Source of the DNA: Halobacteriales archaeon QS_8_69_26
GTDB lineage: Archaea > Halobacteriota > Halobacteria > Halobacteriales > SW-7-71-33
Reading direction: 5' to 3'
Length of the DNA: 64,000 bases
Assembly (NCBI GenBank): GCA_003023195.1
Contig: PXRX01000008.1
Coordinates: forward strand, 101,191 to 165,190
Each line of letters opens with the position of its first letter. The first letter of the stretch is position 1. Position numbers and translations under genes: made by a program. Shown here piece by piece: positions 18,463 through 26,981 of this stretch. The notes under the pieces were generated by a model. The model did no database searches, was not told where the DNA came from, and was given only the letters and a program-made list of their open reading frames with translations.

Positions 18463-19221
18463 ATGAGCTTCGACGCGGCCGCGCGGGTCCACGTCGCGCC
18501 GCTCGGCCTGGAACACGACCGGATCGTCGATCCGCCGGTGGAGTACGGGGCGGACAGGGTGGTGTTGCTCGACTACCTCCCCGACTACCTCGACGACCGG
18601 CTCACCCCCGACGACATCGTCGCCGAGTTCGACGACCGGGGGATCGCCGCCGAGGTCGTCGAGTGCGAGATGGGGGACTTCTTCGACGCGATGGCGGTCT
18701 TCGGCGCGGTGATCACCGACCATCCCGACGACGAGGTGTACGTCAACCTCGCGACCGGCAACAAGGTGACAGCGATCGCGGGGATGCTCGCCTGCATGGC
18801 GACCGAGGCCGCCCAGCCCTACTACGTCGAGGCCGAGGACCACGGCTCCCACCGGGCACCGGTCCCCACGGGCGTGCGGTCAATCGACGCCATCCCGCGG
18901 TACCCCATCGACCGGCCCGACGACCAGTTGCTCGAAGTCATGGAGTTCGTCGCCACCTCCGACCGGGCCGACCACGACGGCGAGCCCTACCGCATCAAGC
19001 GCGAACTGATCGAGTTCGGCGAGCGCGAGGACCTCCCCTTCCTGGCGGATTACACCGGCGAGACGGAGAAGGGGAAGTTCCGGCGACTGGAGGCCCACGT
19101 CGTCACGCCGCTGACCGACCGGGGGTACGTCGACGTCGAGTCCGTCGGCACCCGGAAGCGGGTGTACCTCACCGACCTCGGTCACAACGTTCTCCGGGCG
19201 TTCCGGTTCCGGACCGGGTAG
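18463..19221 (+). CDS. HFX_2341-family (DUF6293-like) regulator with CARF-like sensor and winged helix
   Basis: A 252-residue haloarchaeal protein. Residues 1-145 look like a Rossmann sensor domain: RVHVAPLGLEHDRI at the first strand, and DDEVYVNLATGNKVTAIAGM (about 89-108), which resembles the nucleotide-binding NxTGGTK-type loop of CARF domains. Residues about 160-250 form a winged-helix region with RIKRELIEFGER and RRLEAHVVTPLTDRGYVDVE. The architecture resembles Csa3 (CARF-wHTH), but no CRISPR or cas gene is in the window. It is divergent from nop5 (184 bp) and converges on the kinase-STAND gene. The ATG follows a short leader. Family assignment is fairly secure; the ligand is unknown. 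Confidence 0.82.
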   Translation: MSFDAAARVHVAPLGLEHDRIVDPPVEYGADRVVLLDYLPDYLDDRLTPDDIVAEFDDRGIAAEVVECEMGDFFDAMAVFGAVITDHPDDEVYVNLATGNKVTAIAGMLACMATEAAQPYYVEAEDHGSHRAPVPTGVRSIDAIPRYPIDRPDDQLLEVMEFVATSDRADHDGEPYRIKRELIEFGEREDLPFLADYTGETEKGKFRRLEAHVVTPLTDRGYVDVESVGTRKRVYLTDLGHNVLRAFRFRTG

Positions 19222-19287
19222 TCGATCCGGTCCTCGACCGGCCCCGGTCGTTCCTCGCCTGTCGGTTCGGGTCCTCGGCGCCCGGCC

Positions 19288-22200
19288 TCAGTCGATCCCG
19301 AGTTCCTCGGCCTGGCTGTCGACCCACTCCCGGTGCCGGTCGGCCACTGCTTCGGGTGCGTCGGCGAGCGTTTCCTCGGCGTGCCGGCACCACTCCCTCG
19401 CCCGGTCGTCCTCCCCGGCCTCGCGGCAGGTCTCGACCAGGCGTTCGAGGGTCCCCAGGGCGTCCTGGGGTGCGCCGACGGCCTCGAAGGTCTCCACGGC
19501 CGACCGCCAGTGCTCGCGGGCGGCCTCCGGGGGTCCGGACGCGGCCTCGACTCGTCCGAGTAGGTCGCGGCTCCGACCGGTCCAGTGTCGTGATCCCAGG
19601 TCTTCGAACGTCCCGACCGCCTCCCGTGCTTGTCGTCGCGCTCGTTCGGTTTCGCTCCGGTCCAGTGCCAGGCGCCCACGTCGGAGTCGAACCCGTGCCG
19701 TCCCGCGGGGGTCGTCGACGTCGTCGAACAGGTCGGCGGCCTGCTCGAAGTACTCCTGTGCCTCCTCGTACTCCCCCTCGCTCTGGGCGACCATCCCGAG
19801 GTTGCCGAGACAGCGGGCCTCCCCCTGCCGGTCGCCGACGTCGCGTTTCACCGCCAGGCTCCGCTCGAACCGGTCGCGTGCCTCCTCGGGTCGTCCTCGT
19901 CGACAGTCCACCAGTCCGAGGTCGGTGAGCGTGTCGGCCTCGCGGTTGGGGTTCCCGAGTTCTCGTGCGATCCCGAGTCCCTGCTCGAAGTACTCGCTGG
20001 CCCGGTCGTACTGTCCCCGTTCCCTGGCGACGATACCGAGGTTCGCCAGCGTGTTCAGTTCCCCCTCTCTGTTGTCGAGGTCCCGCATGATTCCGAGACA
20101 GTGTTCGAACCGTTCCTGTGCCTCCTCGTACCGGCCCTCGTCCTTCGCGATGATCGCGAGGTTGTTCGTGGCGTCGACTTCGCCCTGTCTACTGCCGATC
20201 TCCCGGGAGATTTCGAGAGACCGTTCGTAATGGGTCCGGGCGTCGTCGTACTCCCCGAGGTCCCGTGCGACGATCCCGAGGTTGTTGTGGGTTTCCGCTT
20301 CACCCTTCCGGGCGCCGAGGTCGCGCTTGATCGACAGGGATCGTTCCAGGTACTCCCGCGCTTCGCCGTACCGACCCTGCTTTCTGGCGATGAGACCGAG
20401 GTTGTTCAGGGCGCTCGTCTGGCCCTGCCGGTCGCCGATCTGGCGTTTGATCGATAGGCTCCGCTCGAAGTACTCCCGGGCGCGATCGAATTCGCCGAAC
20501 CCGTGCGAGACGATTCCGAGGTTCGAAAGCGACCTCGCTTCACCCTGCCGATCGCCGAACTCTCGTTTCAACGACAGGCTCCGCTCGAAATACTCGCCTG
20601 CCCTCTCATATTCGCCTCGGCTCAGGAACACCGTCCCGAGTTCGTGGAGTCCTTCGGCCTCGCCGTGACGGTGTCCGAGGTCGCGCCTGAGGTCGAGGGC
20701 TCGTTCGAAGTATTCCCTCGCCTCGTCGTACGCACCCTGCTCGCGGGCCGCTTTTCCCAACCGACGGAGTGCCTCCGCCTCGATGTCCCGGGCACCGATG
20801 CCGTCGGCCATCTCGCGCTGGCGCTGGGTCGTTTCCCGTGCCCGCTCAATCGCTCCTTGCTGCAACTGCGCCGAAGCCAGGGCCCCGAGTAATTGACAAC
20901 GCTCGCGGGAATCCACGTCAGCCACGGAGAGTCCCTCTCGGGCAGTTTCGACGGCTGATTCGTACTCGCCACGCTTCACCTGCACTCTCGCGATACCGAG
21001 AGACGACTGGACGCGAAGCCGCGCCGAGTCCGCTTCGCTCGTGACGCTCTCGGCCACCTCCGCGAGCTGCTCGTACTCGCGTTCCGCGCGGTCGTAGTCC
21101 GCGTGCCGGCGGTACGCGTCGCCGCGCCACTCCGGGATCCGGGTCCGGACATCCGCGGAACAGGCATCGGGCAACTCGAAAGCCGAGTCCCCGGTCGTCC
21201 CGAAGAGGGGGGCGAACTTCGGCCACTCGCTCCCGAGCTGGAAGACGGCCTTGACCACGTCGTCCGCCCACTCGCCGGGGTCGTCGGCGATCCGAACCAG
21301 GTAGTCGGTCTCCCCCCGGAGCAGCCACGCGAGGTGGTCGCGTAACTCCGCGTCGTCGGCGAGTTCGAGGATCCTCGACACGACCCGGCCGACCCGCTCG
21401 TGGGCCGCCCGCTCGCCCTCGGCGTCGAGCAGGTGGGCCAGGAACTCGGCGGACCACACCTCGTGGACGGCGCGGTAGGGGCCGGCCCGGTCGCGGTCCG
21501 CGTCGGGGAACAGCACCCGGCCCTCCAGGGCGTCGATGGCCTCGACCACCGCCGCGTCCTCCTCGGGGGCGACGGCGTGGAGCAACTCGGGGTGGACGCT
21601 GACCCCGGCCGCATTGAGGAGGTTCGCGGCGACGCCCACGTCGAGCGCAGTCTCGCCCCGACGTTCGAGGTCGAGGCGGGTCCATCGGACCGCCCCGTCG
21701 AGCGAGGTCGTGGGTCCCTCGTCGTGGACGGTTGCGTCGCCGTCGCCGGCCGTCTCCCCGTCGCTGCCGGTCGTGACCTCGTCGTCTCCGGCGATCCCGG
21801 ATTCGTCGTCGTGGACGTCGAGGTACGACAGGAGCCGGTGGAGCAGGAGGAACAGTTCTCCGGGGCTGCGCTCCTCGCCGGCCGCCTCGCTACGCACCTC
21901 GGGGAGGAGTTCGTCGACGGTGACGTCCAGGTCGGCGTCGGCAGTCCGGCCGACGGCGTCGACGAACCGCTCGTACTCGTCGCGTCCCGGGCGGGGGACC
22001 GGTACGACGTCGAGGGCCCGCCGGCGAGTTCGCTCGCGCTCCCGTTCGAGGTGGATCCCCGCGTCGGCCCACTCGCCCCGGCGGGCGTCGAGCAGGGAGG
22101 TCACGCTCTCCTCGTCCTCGAAGGCGTCGACGGCGTCGAGGACGGCGCTCGCCTCGGGGCGGACGGCGTCCTCGACGACGACGAGGGCGTGACCGTCCAC

Positions 22201-23520
22201 CCGGTCGAGGTGTCGCCGGAGGGTCGCCGGCGCGTCCAGGCGGTCCCCGGTCCCGCTCTCGCGGTAGAGGACGGGCCGCCCGGCCTCGTGCCACGCGCAG
22301 GCCACCTGCTTGCAGACGGTGCTCTTCCCGGCGCCGGGCGGTCCCACGACGACCAGGTCGTCGCCGTCTTCCAGACGCTCGCGGAGGTGCCCGGCGAGTT
22401 CCACCTGCCGGCCGTCGCGGTCGACCCGGCGGTCGATCGCGGCCCCGTCGCGGACGTCGACCAGCCGGAGGCCGGCGCGCCAGGCCCGCCCGGGGGGCGT
22501 GGGGTCCCGACCGTCGAAGTAGTGGGGGGCCAGGCGGACGAAGCCCTGTCGTTCGAGACCGGCGGCGGTGCCGTAGTCGCCCTCCCCGGACCCGCCGCCG
22601 GTCCGATCGCCGGCCGGGCCGTCGGTCGCGCCGCCGACCGCGACCCCGTCGCGGTCCCCGGCGTCCGCCCCCGCGAGCGTCGCCCCGAGCGAGTCCAGGT
22701 CCCGGCGGAGTTCCAGCGCGGACGCGTAGCGGTCGGCGGGGTCGGTCGCCATCGCGCGGGCGACGACGTCGTCGACGGCCTCGGGCAGCGCCGGGTCGAC
22801 TTCGGTCGGGCGTGGGGGGTCGCCGTCGAGGGCGGCCTCCGGCGACGGCGTGGCCCCGTCGGACGCGGGCGATTCGCCGGTCAGCAGCCGGTAGTAGAGC
22901 GCGCCGAGCTGGTAGACGTCGGTCCGCTCGTCGGGGTCGCCGAACCGGTCCGGGGCCAGTTGTTCCGGGGCGCCGTAGGGCGGGGAGACGCCGTCGGCGT
23001 CGGGCGCGTCCTCCCGGAGGCGGGCGAGCCCCCAGTCGGCGATGGCGGGGTCGTCCGGGCCGTCGGTCCGGAAGAGCACGTTGTCGGGTTTCAGGTCCAG
23101 GTGGACGACGCCGTGGCGGTGAGCGTGGTGGACGGCGTCGGCCAGCGTCCGCGCTATCCGGGTCGCCTCGCCGACAGAGTGACCGCCACGGTCCCGCAGG
23201 TCGCCCCCGTCTGCGAGTTCGAGGGCGATCCACGGGTGCGGATCGGTCGACCAACCGAGCACGTCGACGACGCCGTCGTGGTCGTCGAGGCGCTCCCAGG
23301 TCTCGGCCTCCCGGCGGAACCGCCGGACGACCGCGTCGTCCCCCGGAACGTGTGGCTCCTTGAGAGCGAACCGCCGGTCCCCGACCCGCACCTCGTGGAC
23401 GGTGGCGCTGCCACCCCGTCCCAGTACGCCGCACTTCTCGAAGTCGTCGTAGTCCGCCTCGACACCATCGGCCGTCGTCCCCAGTTGTGCTGGCTCCCCC
23501 TCCGGATCGGCGTCTGCCAT
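19288..23520 (-). CDS. Protein kinase - STAND ATPase - TPR signalling protein
   Basis: A 1410-residue cytoplasmic fusion. Residues about 27-285 are a Hanks-type Ser/Thr kinase: GRGGSATV loop, Lys54 in FALKEPH, catalytic loop HLDLKPDNVLF (Asp142), DWG in place of DFG (Asp162), and a GAPE motif. An acidic linker follows. Residues about 325-640 hold a NACHT/STAND-type ATPase with Walker A GPPGAGKST (Lys399) and Walker B ALVVVED. From about 800 to the end run roughly 12-15 TPR units spaced about 40 residues, many with the consensus NNLGxxARxxGxYxEAxEYF. Key kinase and ATPase residues are intact. Repeat-tailed STAND proteins are known as immune or apoptotic switches; a defence role here is inference. 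ATG at 23520. Confidence 0.9.
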   Translation of the reverse strand: MADADPEGEPAQLGTTADGVEADYDDFEKCGVLGRGGSATVHEVRVGDRRFALKEPHVPGDDAVVRRFRREAETWERLDDHDGVVDVLGWSTDPHPWIALELADGGDLRDRGGHSVGEATRIARTLADAVHHAHRHGVVHLDLKPDNVLFRTDGPDDPAIADWGLARLREDAPDADGVSPPYGAPEQLAPDRFGDPDERTDVYQLGALYYRLLTGESPASDGATPSPEAALDGDPPRPTEVDPALPEAVDDVVARAMATDPADRYASALELRRDLDSLGATLAGADAGDRDGVAVGGATDGPAGDRTGGGSGEGDYGTAAGLERQGFVRLAPHYFDGRDPTPPGRAWRAGLRLVDVRDGAAIDRRVDRDGRQVELAGHLRERLEDGDDLVVVGPPGAGKSTVCKQVACAWHEAGRPVLYRESGTGDRLDAPATLRRHLDRVDGHALVVVEDAVRPEASAVLDAVDAFEDEESVTSLLDARRGEWADAGIHLERERERTRRRALDVVPVPRPGRDEYERFVDAVGRTADADLDVTVDELLPEVRSEAAGEERSPGELFLLLHRLLSYLDVHDDESGIAGDDEVTTGSDGETAGDGDATVHDEGPTTSLDGAVRWTRLDLERRGETALDVGVAANLLNAAGVSVHPELLHAVAPEEDAAVVEAIDALEGRVLFPDADRDRAGPYRAVHEVWSAEFLAHLLDAEGERAAHERVGRVVSRILELADDAELRDHLAWLLRGETDYLVRIADDPGEWADDVVKAVFQLGSEWPKFAPLFGTTGDSAFELPDACSADVRTRIPEWRGDAYRRHADYDRAEREYEQLAEVAESVTSEADSARLRVQSSLGIARVQVKRGEYESAVETAREGLSVADVDSRERCQLLGALASAQLQQGAIERARETTQRQREMADGIGARDIEAEALRRLGKAAREQGAYDEAREYFERALDLRRDLGHRHGEAEGLHELGTVFLSRGEYERAGEYFERSLSLKREFGDRQGEARSLSNLGIVSHGFGEFDRAREYFERSLSIKRQIGDRQGQTSALNNLGLIARKQGRYGEAREYLERSLSIKRDLGARKGEAETHNNLGIVARDLGEYDDARTHYERSLEISREIGSRQGEVDATNNLAIIAKDEGRYEEAQERFEHCLGIMRDLDNREGELNTLANLGIVARERGQYDRASEYFEQGLGIARELGNPNREADTLTDLGLVDCRRGRPEEARDRFERSLAVKRDVGDRQGEARCLGNLGMVAQSEGEYEEAQEYFEQAADLFDDVDDPRGTARVRLRRGRLALDRSETERARRQAREAVGTFEDLGSRHWTGRSRDLLGRVEAASGPPEAAREHWRSAVETFEAVGAPQDALGTLERLVETCREAGEDDRAREWCRHAEETLADAPEAVADRHREWVDSQAEELGID

Positions 23521-23657
23521 CGTACTGGACGAAGGTACTCCTCGGGGACAATCAAGATTACTGCCGCCGGCTACCGCCGCGGAATTATCGCCGCCCCTCG
23601 GCCCGGTTGCCGCCGTGCGGCGGTCACCGCATGCGTCCCGGGGGATCACCGACCTGC

Positions 23658-23745
23658 GACGGTCACCGCCCTTCTCCGCCCGGTCAGCGCCGTGCGACGG
23701 TCACCGCCCTTCTCCGCCCGGTCAGCGCCGTGCGACGGTCACCGC
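23658..23745. repeat. 38-bp tandem repeat copied from the 3' end of the methyltransferase gene
   Basis: Units start at 23658, 23696 and 23734. The last is the minus-strand methyltransferase end (encoding YAVTVARR and the stop); the others lie beyond its stop, in the spacer before the kinase-STAND gene. A more degenerate partial copy is visible further out at about 23605-23640. Confidence 0.93.
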
Positions 23746-24879
23746 GTACCCCTCTGCCCGGCGGACGACCTCCGCCGACGAGAAGCCAAGGTCGGGAAGG
23801 TCGTCCTCGTACCTCATGGTCTCGTTGTAGACCAGCCACAGTTCGCCGCCGGGACGGAGGGCGTCGGCGGTCCCCGAGAACAGCTCCCGGGTGACGCCCT
23901 CGCCGGCGTGGGTCGGCGGGTTCGAGAGCGCGGCGTCGAACGGTCCATCGACGCCCCGGAGGCAGTCGGCCGTCACTATCCGGGGATCGACCCCGCTCCG
24001 GGCGGCGCTCTCCTCCGCGCAGGCGGTGGCGACCCGGTCGTCGTCGGTCATCGTCACCGCACACCCGGTCCGACGGGCGGCCGCGATCCCCAGGGGTCCG
24101 TAGCCACAGGCGGGGTCCAGGAGGTGGTCGTCCGGAGCGAGGTCGGTATCCGAGAGCGCGGTCTCGGCCAGCAGCGCGGTCCCGTCGTCGACCGACCGGG
24201 GCGAGAACAGGCCGGGACGGGTGACGAACTCGCAGTCGACCCCCGCCACGGTCGCCGCGAAGGCGTGGGACTGGACGTACTCCGATCGGCCGAGCGACCC
24301 GTCGGGCGGGCGCTCGGCCCGGTAGACCCGGCAGTCGCCGTGCTTGGCGACCCCTTCGACCCGCCCGTCGGCCACCTCGACCATCGCCTCGCGGTATCGG
24401 TCGGCCCCGGCGTTCCGGTCGGCCGCCACGAACAGTCGGCCCCCCGAACGAAGCGCCGCCAGGGCGTCCGCGACCCGGTCCTTGCCGACCGCTATCGGGT
24501 CGTAGGGCCTGGGCGCGTAGGCCGCCAGGTCGAACTCGCCGGTCACGTCGGCCACGTCGGCGACGAGTTCGACGCGGACCGGGGCGTCGTTGGCCCGGCA
24601 GTTACGCTCGCACAGGCGGGCCGCCCGGGCCGACGTCTCGGTGGCGACCGTCTCCCCCTCCGGCGACAGGTGGGCGAGGATCGTGGGGACGACCCCGTAG
24701 TTCGCGTCGGCCGCGAGGACGTCCGCGCCGGGATCCGGCTCCGTGGCCTCCAGCAGTGCCAGTTCGGCGGTCCGGAACTCGTCCTTCGAGACCACCCCGT
24801 CGGCGGTCCGGAACTCGTAGACCGACGGCCCCGGCTCTACCCGGGACTCCAGTCGTAGCTCGTAGGGGGCCGACGGCAT
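23722..24879 (-). CDS. RsmC/RlmG-like two-domain RNA methyltransferase
   Basis: A 385-residue protein with a degenerate N-terminal methyltransferase-like domain and a C-terminal MTS domain. The SAM motif is LLDPACGYGPLGIAAARR (about 250) and the catalytic motif is AALSNPPTHAGEG (about 325), the N-P-P-T/Y-H type that methylates the exocyclic amine of guanine in rRNA. The doubled-domain layout matches bacterial RsmC and RlmG. ATG at 24879. The C-terminus ends AVTVARR, and that 3' end is tandemly copied downstream. The RNA target is unknown. Confidence 0.85.
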   Translation of the reverse strand: MPSAPYELRLESRVEPGPSVYEFRTADGVVSKDEFRTAELALLEATEPDPGADVLAADANYGVVPTILAHLSPEGETVATETSARAARLCERNCRANDAPVRVELVADVADVTGEFDLAAYAPRPYDPIAVGKDRVADALAALRSGGRLFVAADRNAGADRYREAMVEVADGRVEGVAKHGDCRVYRAERPPDGSLGRSEYVQSHAFAATVAGVDCEFVTRPGLFSPRSVDDGTALLAETALSDTDLAPDDHLLDPACGYGPLGIAAARRTGCAVTMTDDDRVATACAEESAARSGVDPRIVTADCLRGVDGPFDAALSNPPTHAGEGVTRELFSGTADALRPGGELWLVYNETMRYEDDLPDLGFSSAEVVRRAEGYAVTVARR

Positions 24880-24900
24880 CACCCGGCGGTGGGCGGCCGG

Positions 24901-24990
24901 CCCGGAAAAGCCCCGCGATCGGGGGATCGACCCGGAAAAGCCCCGTGATCGGGGGATCGACCCGGAAACGCCCCGCGATCGGCGGGGTGG
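24901..24990. repeat. 30-bp tandem repeat, three copies
   Basis: Three almost identical units begin at 24901, 24931 and 24961, each with a GATCGGGGGATCGACC core. They lie 20 bp upstream of the methyltransferase start, so they may overlap its promoter. This copy is 5' of a gene, unlike most others here. The rest of the spacer (24991-25120) holds a palindromic element at 25074-25093 and nothing else I can recognise. Confidence 0.95.
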
Positions 24991-25073
24991 ATCGACGGGT
25001 CGGTGGTCGACAGCGGGGGGAACCGGCCGCCGGGGTCCGGGAACCGATCGCTCGGCAGCGGAGTGCCGACCGT

Positions 25074-25093
25074 TCACCGTAAAATTACAGTAA
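25074..25093. repeat. Dispersed TTACNGTAA double palindrome, copy 3
   Basis: TCACCGTAA and TTACAGTAA lie 11 bp apart, 28 bp past the 3' end of the paa operon. The left half-site has two changes from the consensus. Confidence 0.75.
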
Positions 25094-25120
25094 CCGACCG
25101 CCGGTCGACGGTCCGTGGTG

Positions 25121-25288
25121 CTACTCGAACTTCTCGAAGGGCTGTTCGCACTCGTTGCAGTAGTGCATCGACCGGCAGAGTGCGGGGCCCTTGGGGTGGT
25201 CGCGCACCGTCTCCGTCGACCCGCAGTAGGGGCACTCCGCGCCCTCGGTCTGCCCGGAGGTCTGAACGCTGGGGTCGTTCCGTCGCAT
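25121..25288 (-). CDS. PaaD-type zinc-ribbon protein, separate gene
   Basis: A 55-residue protein that matches the zinc beta-ribbon found at the C-terminus of bacterial PaaD: ECPYCGSTETV, then PALCRSMHYCNECEQPFEKF, with two CxxC-type pairs. In bacteria this ribbon is fused to the MIP18-like PaaD domain; here it is the last gene of the paa operon, starting 2 bp after the PaaD stop. It probably works with PaaD in maturing the phenylacetyl-CoA epoxidase. Confidence 0.85.
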   Translation of the reverse strand: MRRNDPSVQTSGQTEGAECPYCGSTETVRDHPKGPALCRSMHYCNECEQPFEKFE

Positions 25289-25290
25289 GG

Positions 25291-25818
25291 TCACTCCACG
25301 CTCAGGCCGAACTCCCGGAGTCGTTCCTTGCCGGCCTCGGTCACCATGTCCAGGGACCACTCGGGGCTCCAGACCAGGCGGAGGGTGACGTCCTCGACGC
25401 CCTCGACGGACGCGACGGCCTCCTCCACCTCGCCGGTCAGCATGTCCCGGGCGGGACACCCCGAGTACGTGAGCGTCATGTCGATAGTGACCGACGCTCC
25501 CTCGTCGCCCGCGCCGATCATTCCGTCGCCGGCCTCGCTTCCGTCGCCGCCCTCGTCCACGTCGACCCGGTAGATCAGCCCCAGGTCCACGACGGAGATG
25601 GGCATCTCGGGGTCGTCGACGCCGTAGAGGGCGTTCCAGACGTCGGCCGCGAGGCCCTCGCTCCCCTCGCCGGTCGCCGGCAGGTCGGCGGCGTCGGGGA
25701 TCGACCCGTACTCGTACTCGGTGTAACTGCAGGCCGCGGACCCGACCGCGTTCGGGTTCTCTGGGTCGCCGGCGGGGTCCAGGTCCGGGTCGGCCTCCAC
25801 GCTGGGGTCGTAGCTCAT
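25291..25818 (-). CDS. paaD: Phenylacetyl-CoA epoxidase assembly protein PaaD (MIP18-like)
   Basis: A 175-residue protein with a MIP18/DUF59 domain. DVWNALYGVDDPEMPISVVD (about 65-84) is the N-terminal helix-strand, and MTLTYSGCPARDMLTGEV (about 115-132) contains the conserved Cys. An acidic Gly-rich insertion lies between the halves, and residues 1-55 are a halophilic extension. PaaD-family proteins are thought to assist Fe-S or diiron centre assembly. The ATG overlaps the PaaC stop by 4 bp, which indicates coupled translation. The zinc-ribbon tail is missing from this protein and encoded next. Confidence 0.9.
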   Translation of the reverse strand: MSYDPSVEADPDLDPAGDPENPNAVGSAACSYTEYEYGSIPDAADLPATGEGSEGLAADVWNALYGVDDPEMPISVVDLGLIYRVDVDEGGDGSEAGDGMIGAGDEGASVTIDMTLTYSGCPARDMLTGEVEEAVASVEGVEDVTLRLVWSPEWSLDMVTEAGKERLREFGLSVE

Positions 25819-26657
25819 GACTCGGCCTCGTCCGGGTCGACCATGATCCGCCGGGCCTCGGTGCGCCCGAGTTCCCGGTAGGTGTGGGTGAAGTCATCGT
25901 GAAGGTCGTCCCAGTCGCCGGTGTGGTCGCCGCCGCGGCCGTGGGGCGTGTGGCGGTCGGCGTCGGGGACGGTCAGCCCCAGTTCCGAGAGGAACGGTTC
26001 GACCTCCGAGCGCCACTCCCCGCGCATTTCGGAAAGCGAGGCGGTCCGCAGGCCCAGGTCGTCGATCCGGTCCTCGATTTCGGGGTCGGTCGGCGCGAAC
26101 AGCGCCAGCGCGTGGGGGAACAGGCGGTCCAGCGCCGACTGGAGCCGGTCCAGCCCGCCACTGTCGGTCGCCAGCCGTTCGAGCCAGCCCTCGGCGTGGT
26201 CGCGGTGGAACCCCTCCTCGCCCCGTATCTTGGGGACGCGGTCGCGGATCCGGGCGTACGACGACTCCTCGAGGGCCGAAAGCCGGATCCCCTCGGCGAC
26301 GTCGTACAGGTACGACCGGAGGACGGCGTCGGCCCAGTCGCCCTCCGCGAAGGGCACCTCGGAGAGGGTGGCGTGGCGCCACTCGCCTGGCGGGCGCTCC
26401 CAGACCAGGTCGGACTCGGAGTACCCGAAGTCCTCCAGGAGGTCGTACCACAGGCGGGCGTGGCCCAGTTCGTCCTGGGCGATGTTCGACAGCGAGAGGT
26501 CGCTCTCCAGGGTGGGTGCCCGGACCTGCCACTCGGTGTAGCGCTCGGCGAGGACGAACTCGTCGTCCGCCAGGCGGTAGAGCAGGTGTTCGACGGCCTC
26601 GCGCTCGCCCTCGTCCAGGTCGCCGGGGGAGCCGAGGTCGGCGTCGGTCGTCGCCAT
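25815..26657 (-). CDS. paaC: Phenylacetyl-CoA epoxidase subunit PaaC
   Basis: A 280-residue ferritin-like subunit of the phenylacetyl-CoA 1,2-epoxidase. Helical motifs IAQDELGHARLWYDLL (about 60-75) and GEEGFHRDHAEGWLERL (about 145-161) both carry E-x-x-H pairs, and LADDEFVLAERYTEW and YDVAEGIRLSALEES supply further glutamates. From memory, E. coli PaaC has lost these pairs and is structural only, so this copy looks unusually metal-competent. It lies 2 bp from paaB in the operon. Confidence 0.92.
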   Translation of the reverse strand: MATTDADLGSPGDLDEGEREAVEHLLYRLADDEFVLAERYTEWQVRAPTLESDLSLSNIAQDELGHARLWYDLLEDFGYSESDLVWERPPGEWRHATLSEVPFAEGDWADAVLRSYLYDVAEGIRLSALEESSYARIRDRVPKIRGEEGFHRDHAEGWLERLATDSGGLDRLQSALDRLFPHALALFAPTDPEIEDRIDDLGLRTASLSEMRGEWRSEVEPFLSELGLTVPDADRHTPHGRGGDHTGDWDDLHDDFTHTYRELGRTEARRIMVDPDEAES

Positions 26658-26659
26658 CG

Positions 26660-26977
26660 TCAGTCACCCCTCCTGCGACGGTCGGCCTCGGCCTGTTCGG
26701 CCTCGGAGTCCGCGACTTCCTCGGCGGCGGCGTCGATGTTCTGGTAGGTCATCGCCCACCGGTAGGACTTGTCGGTCGTCCCGCCGAAGTTGGCGGTCTC
26801 CTCGTCGACCTCTCCGATCTCGTCCTTGGGCGCGACCCACAGGCTGTGGGTGGGCTTGCGGCGCCCGTGCTGGATCTCGGCGAACAGCAGCGCCATCTCG
26901 CGGTCGGGGGCGTGGACGTTGCCACAGTGGGTGTGGTAGTCGCCGGCCTCCTCCTGCCGGAACACTTCCCAGATCAT
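26660..26977 (-). CDS. paaB: Phenylacetyl-CoA epoxidase subunit PaaB
   Basis: A 105-residue small subunit that bridges the PaaA-PaaC pairs in the epoxidase complex. MIWEVFRQEEAGDYHTHCGN at the N-terminus and DREMALLFAEIQHGRRKPTH follow the PaaB pattern, then SLWVAPKDEI. The C-terminal 25 residues are acidic and then basic. It is inside the paa operon, with 2-4 bp spacers on each side. Confidence 0.93.
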   Translation of the reverse strand: MIWEVFRQEEAGDYHTHCGNVHAPDREMALLFAEIQHGRRKPTHSLWVAPKDEIGEVDEETANFGGTTDKSYRWAMTYQNIDAAAEEVADSEAEQAEADRRRRGD

Positions 26978-26981
26978 GGGT

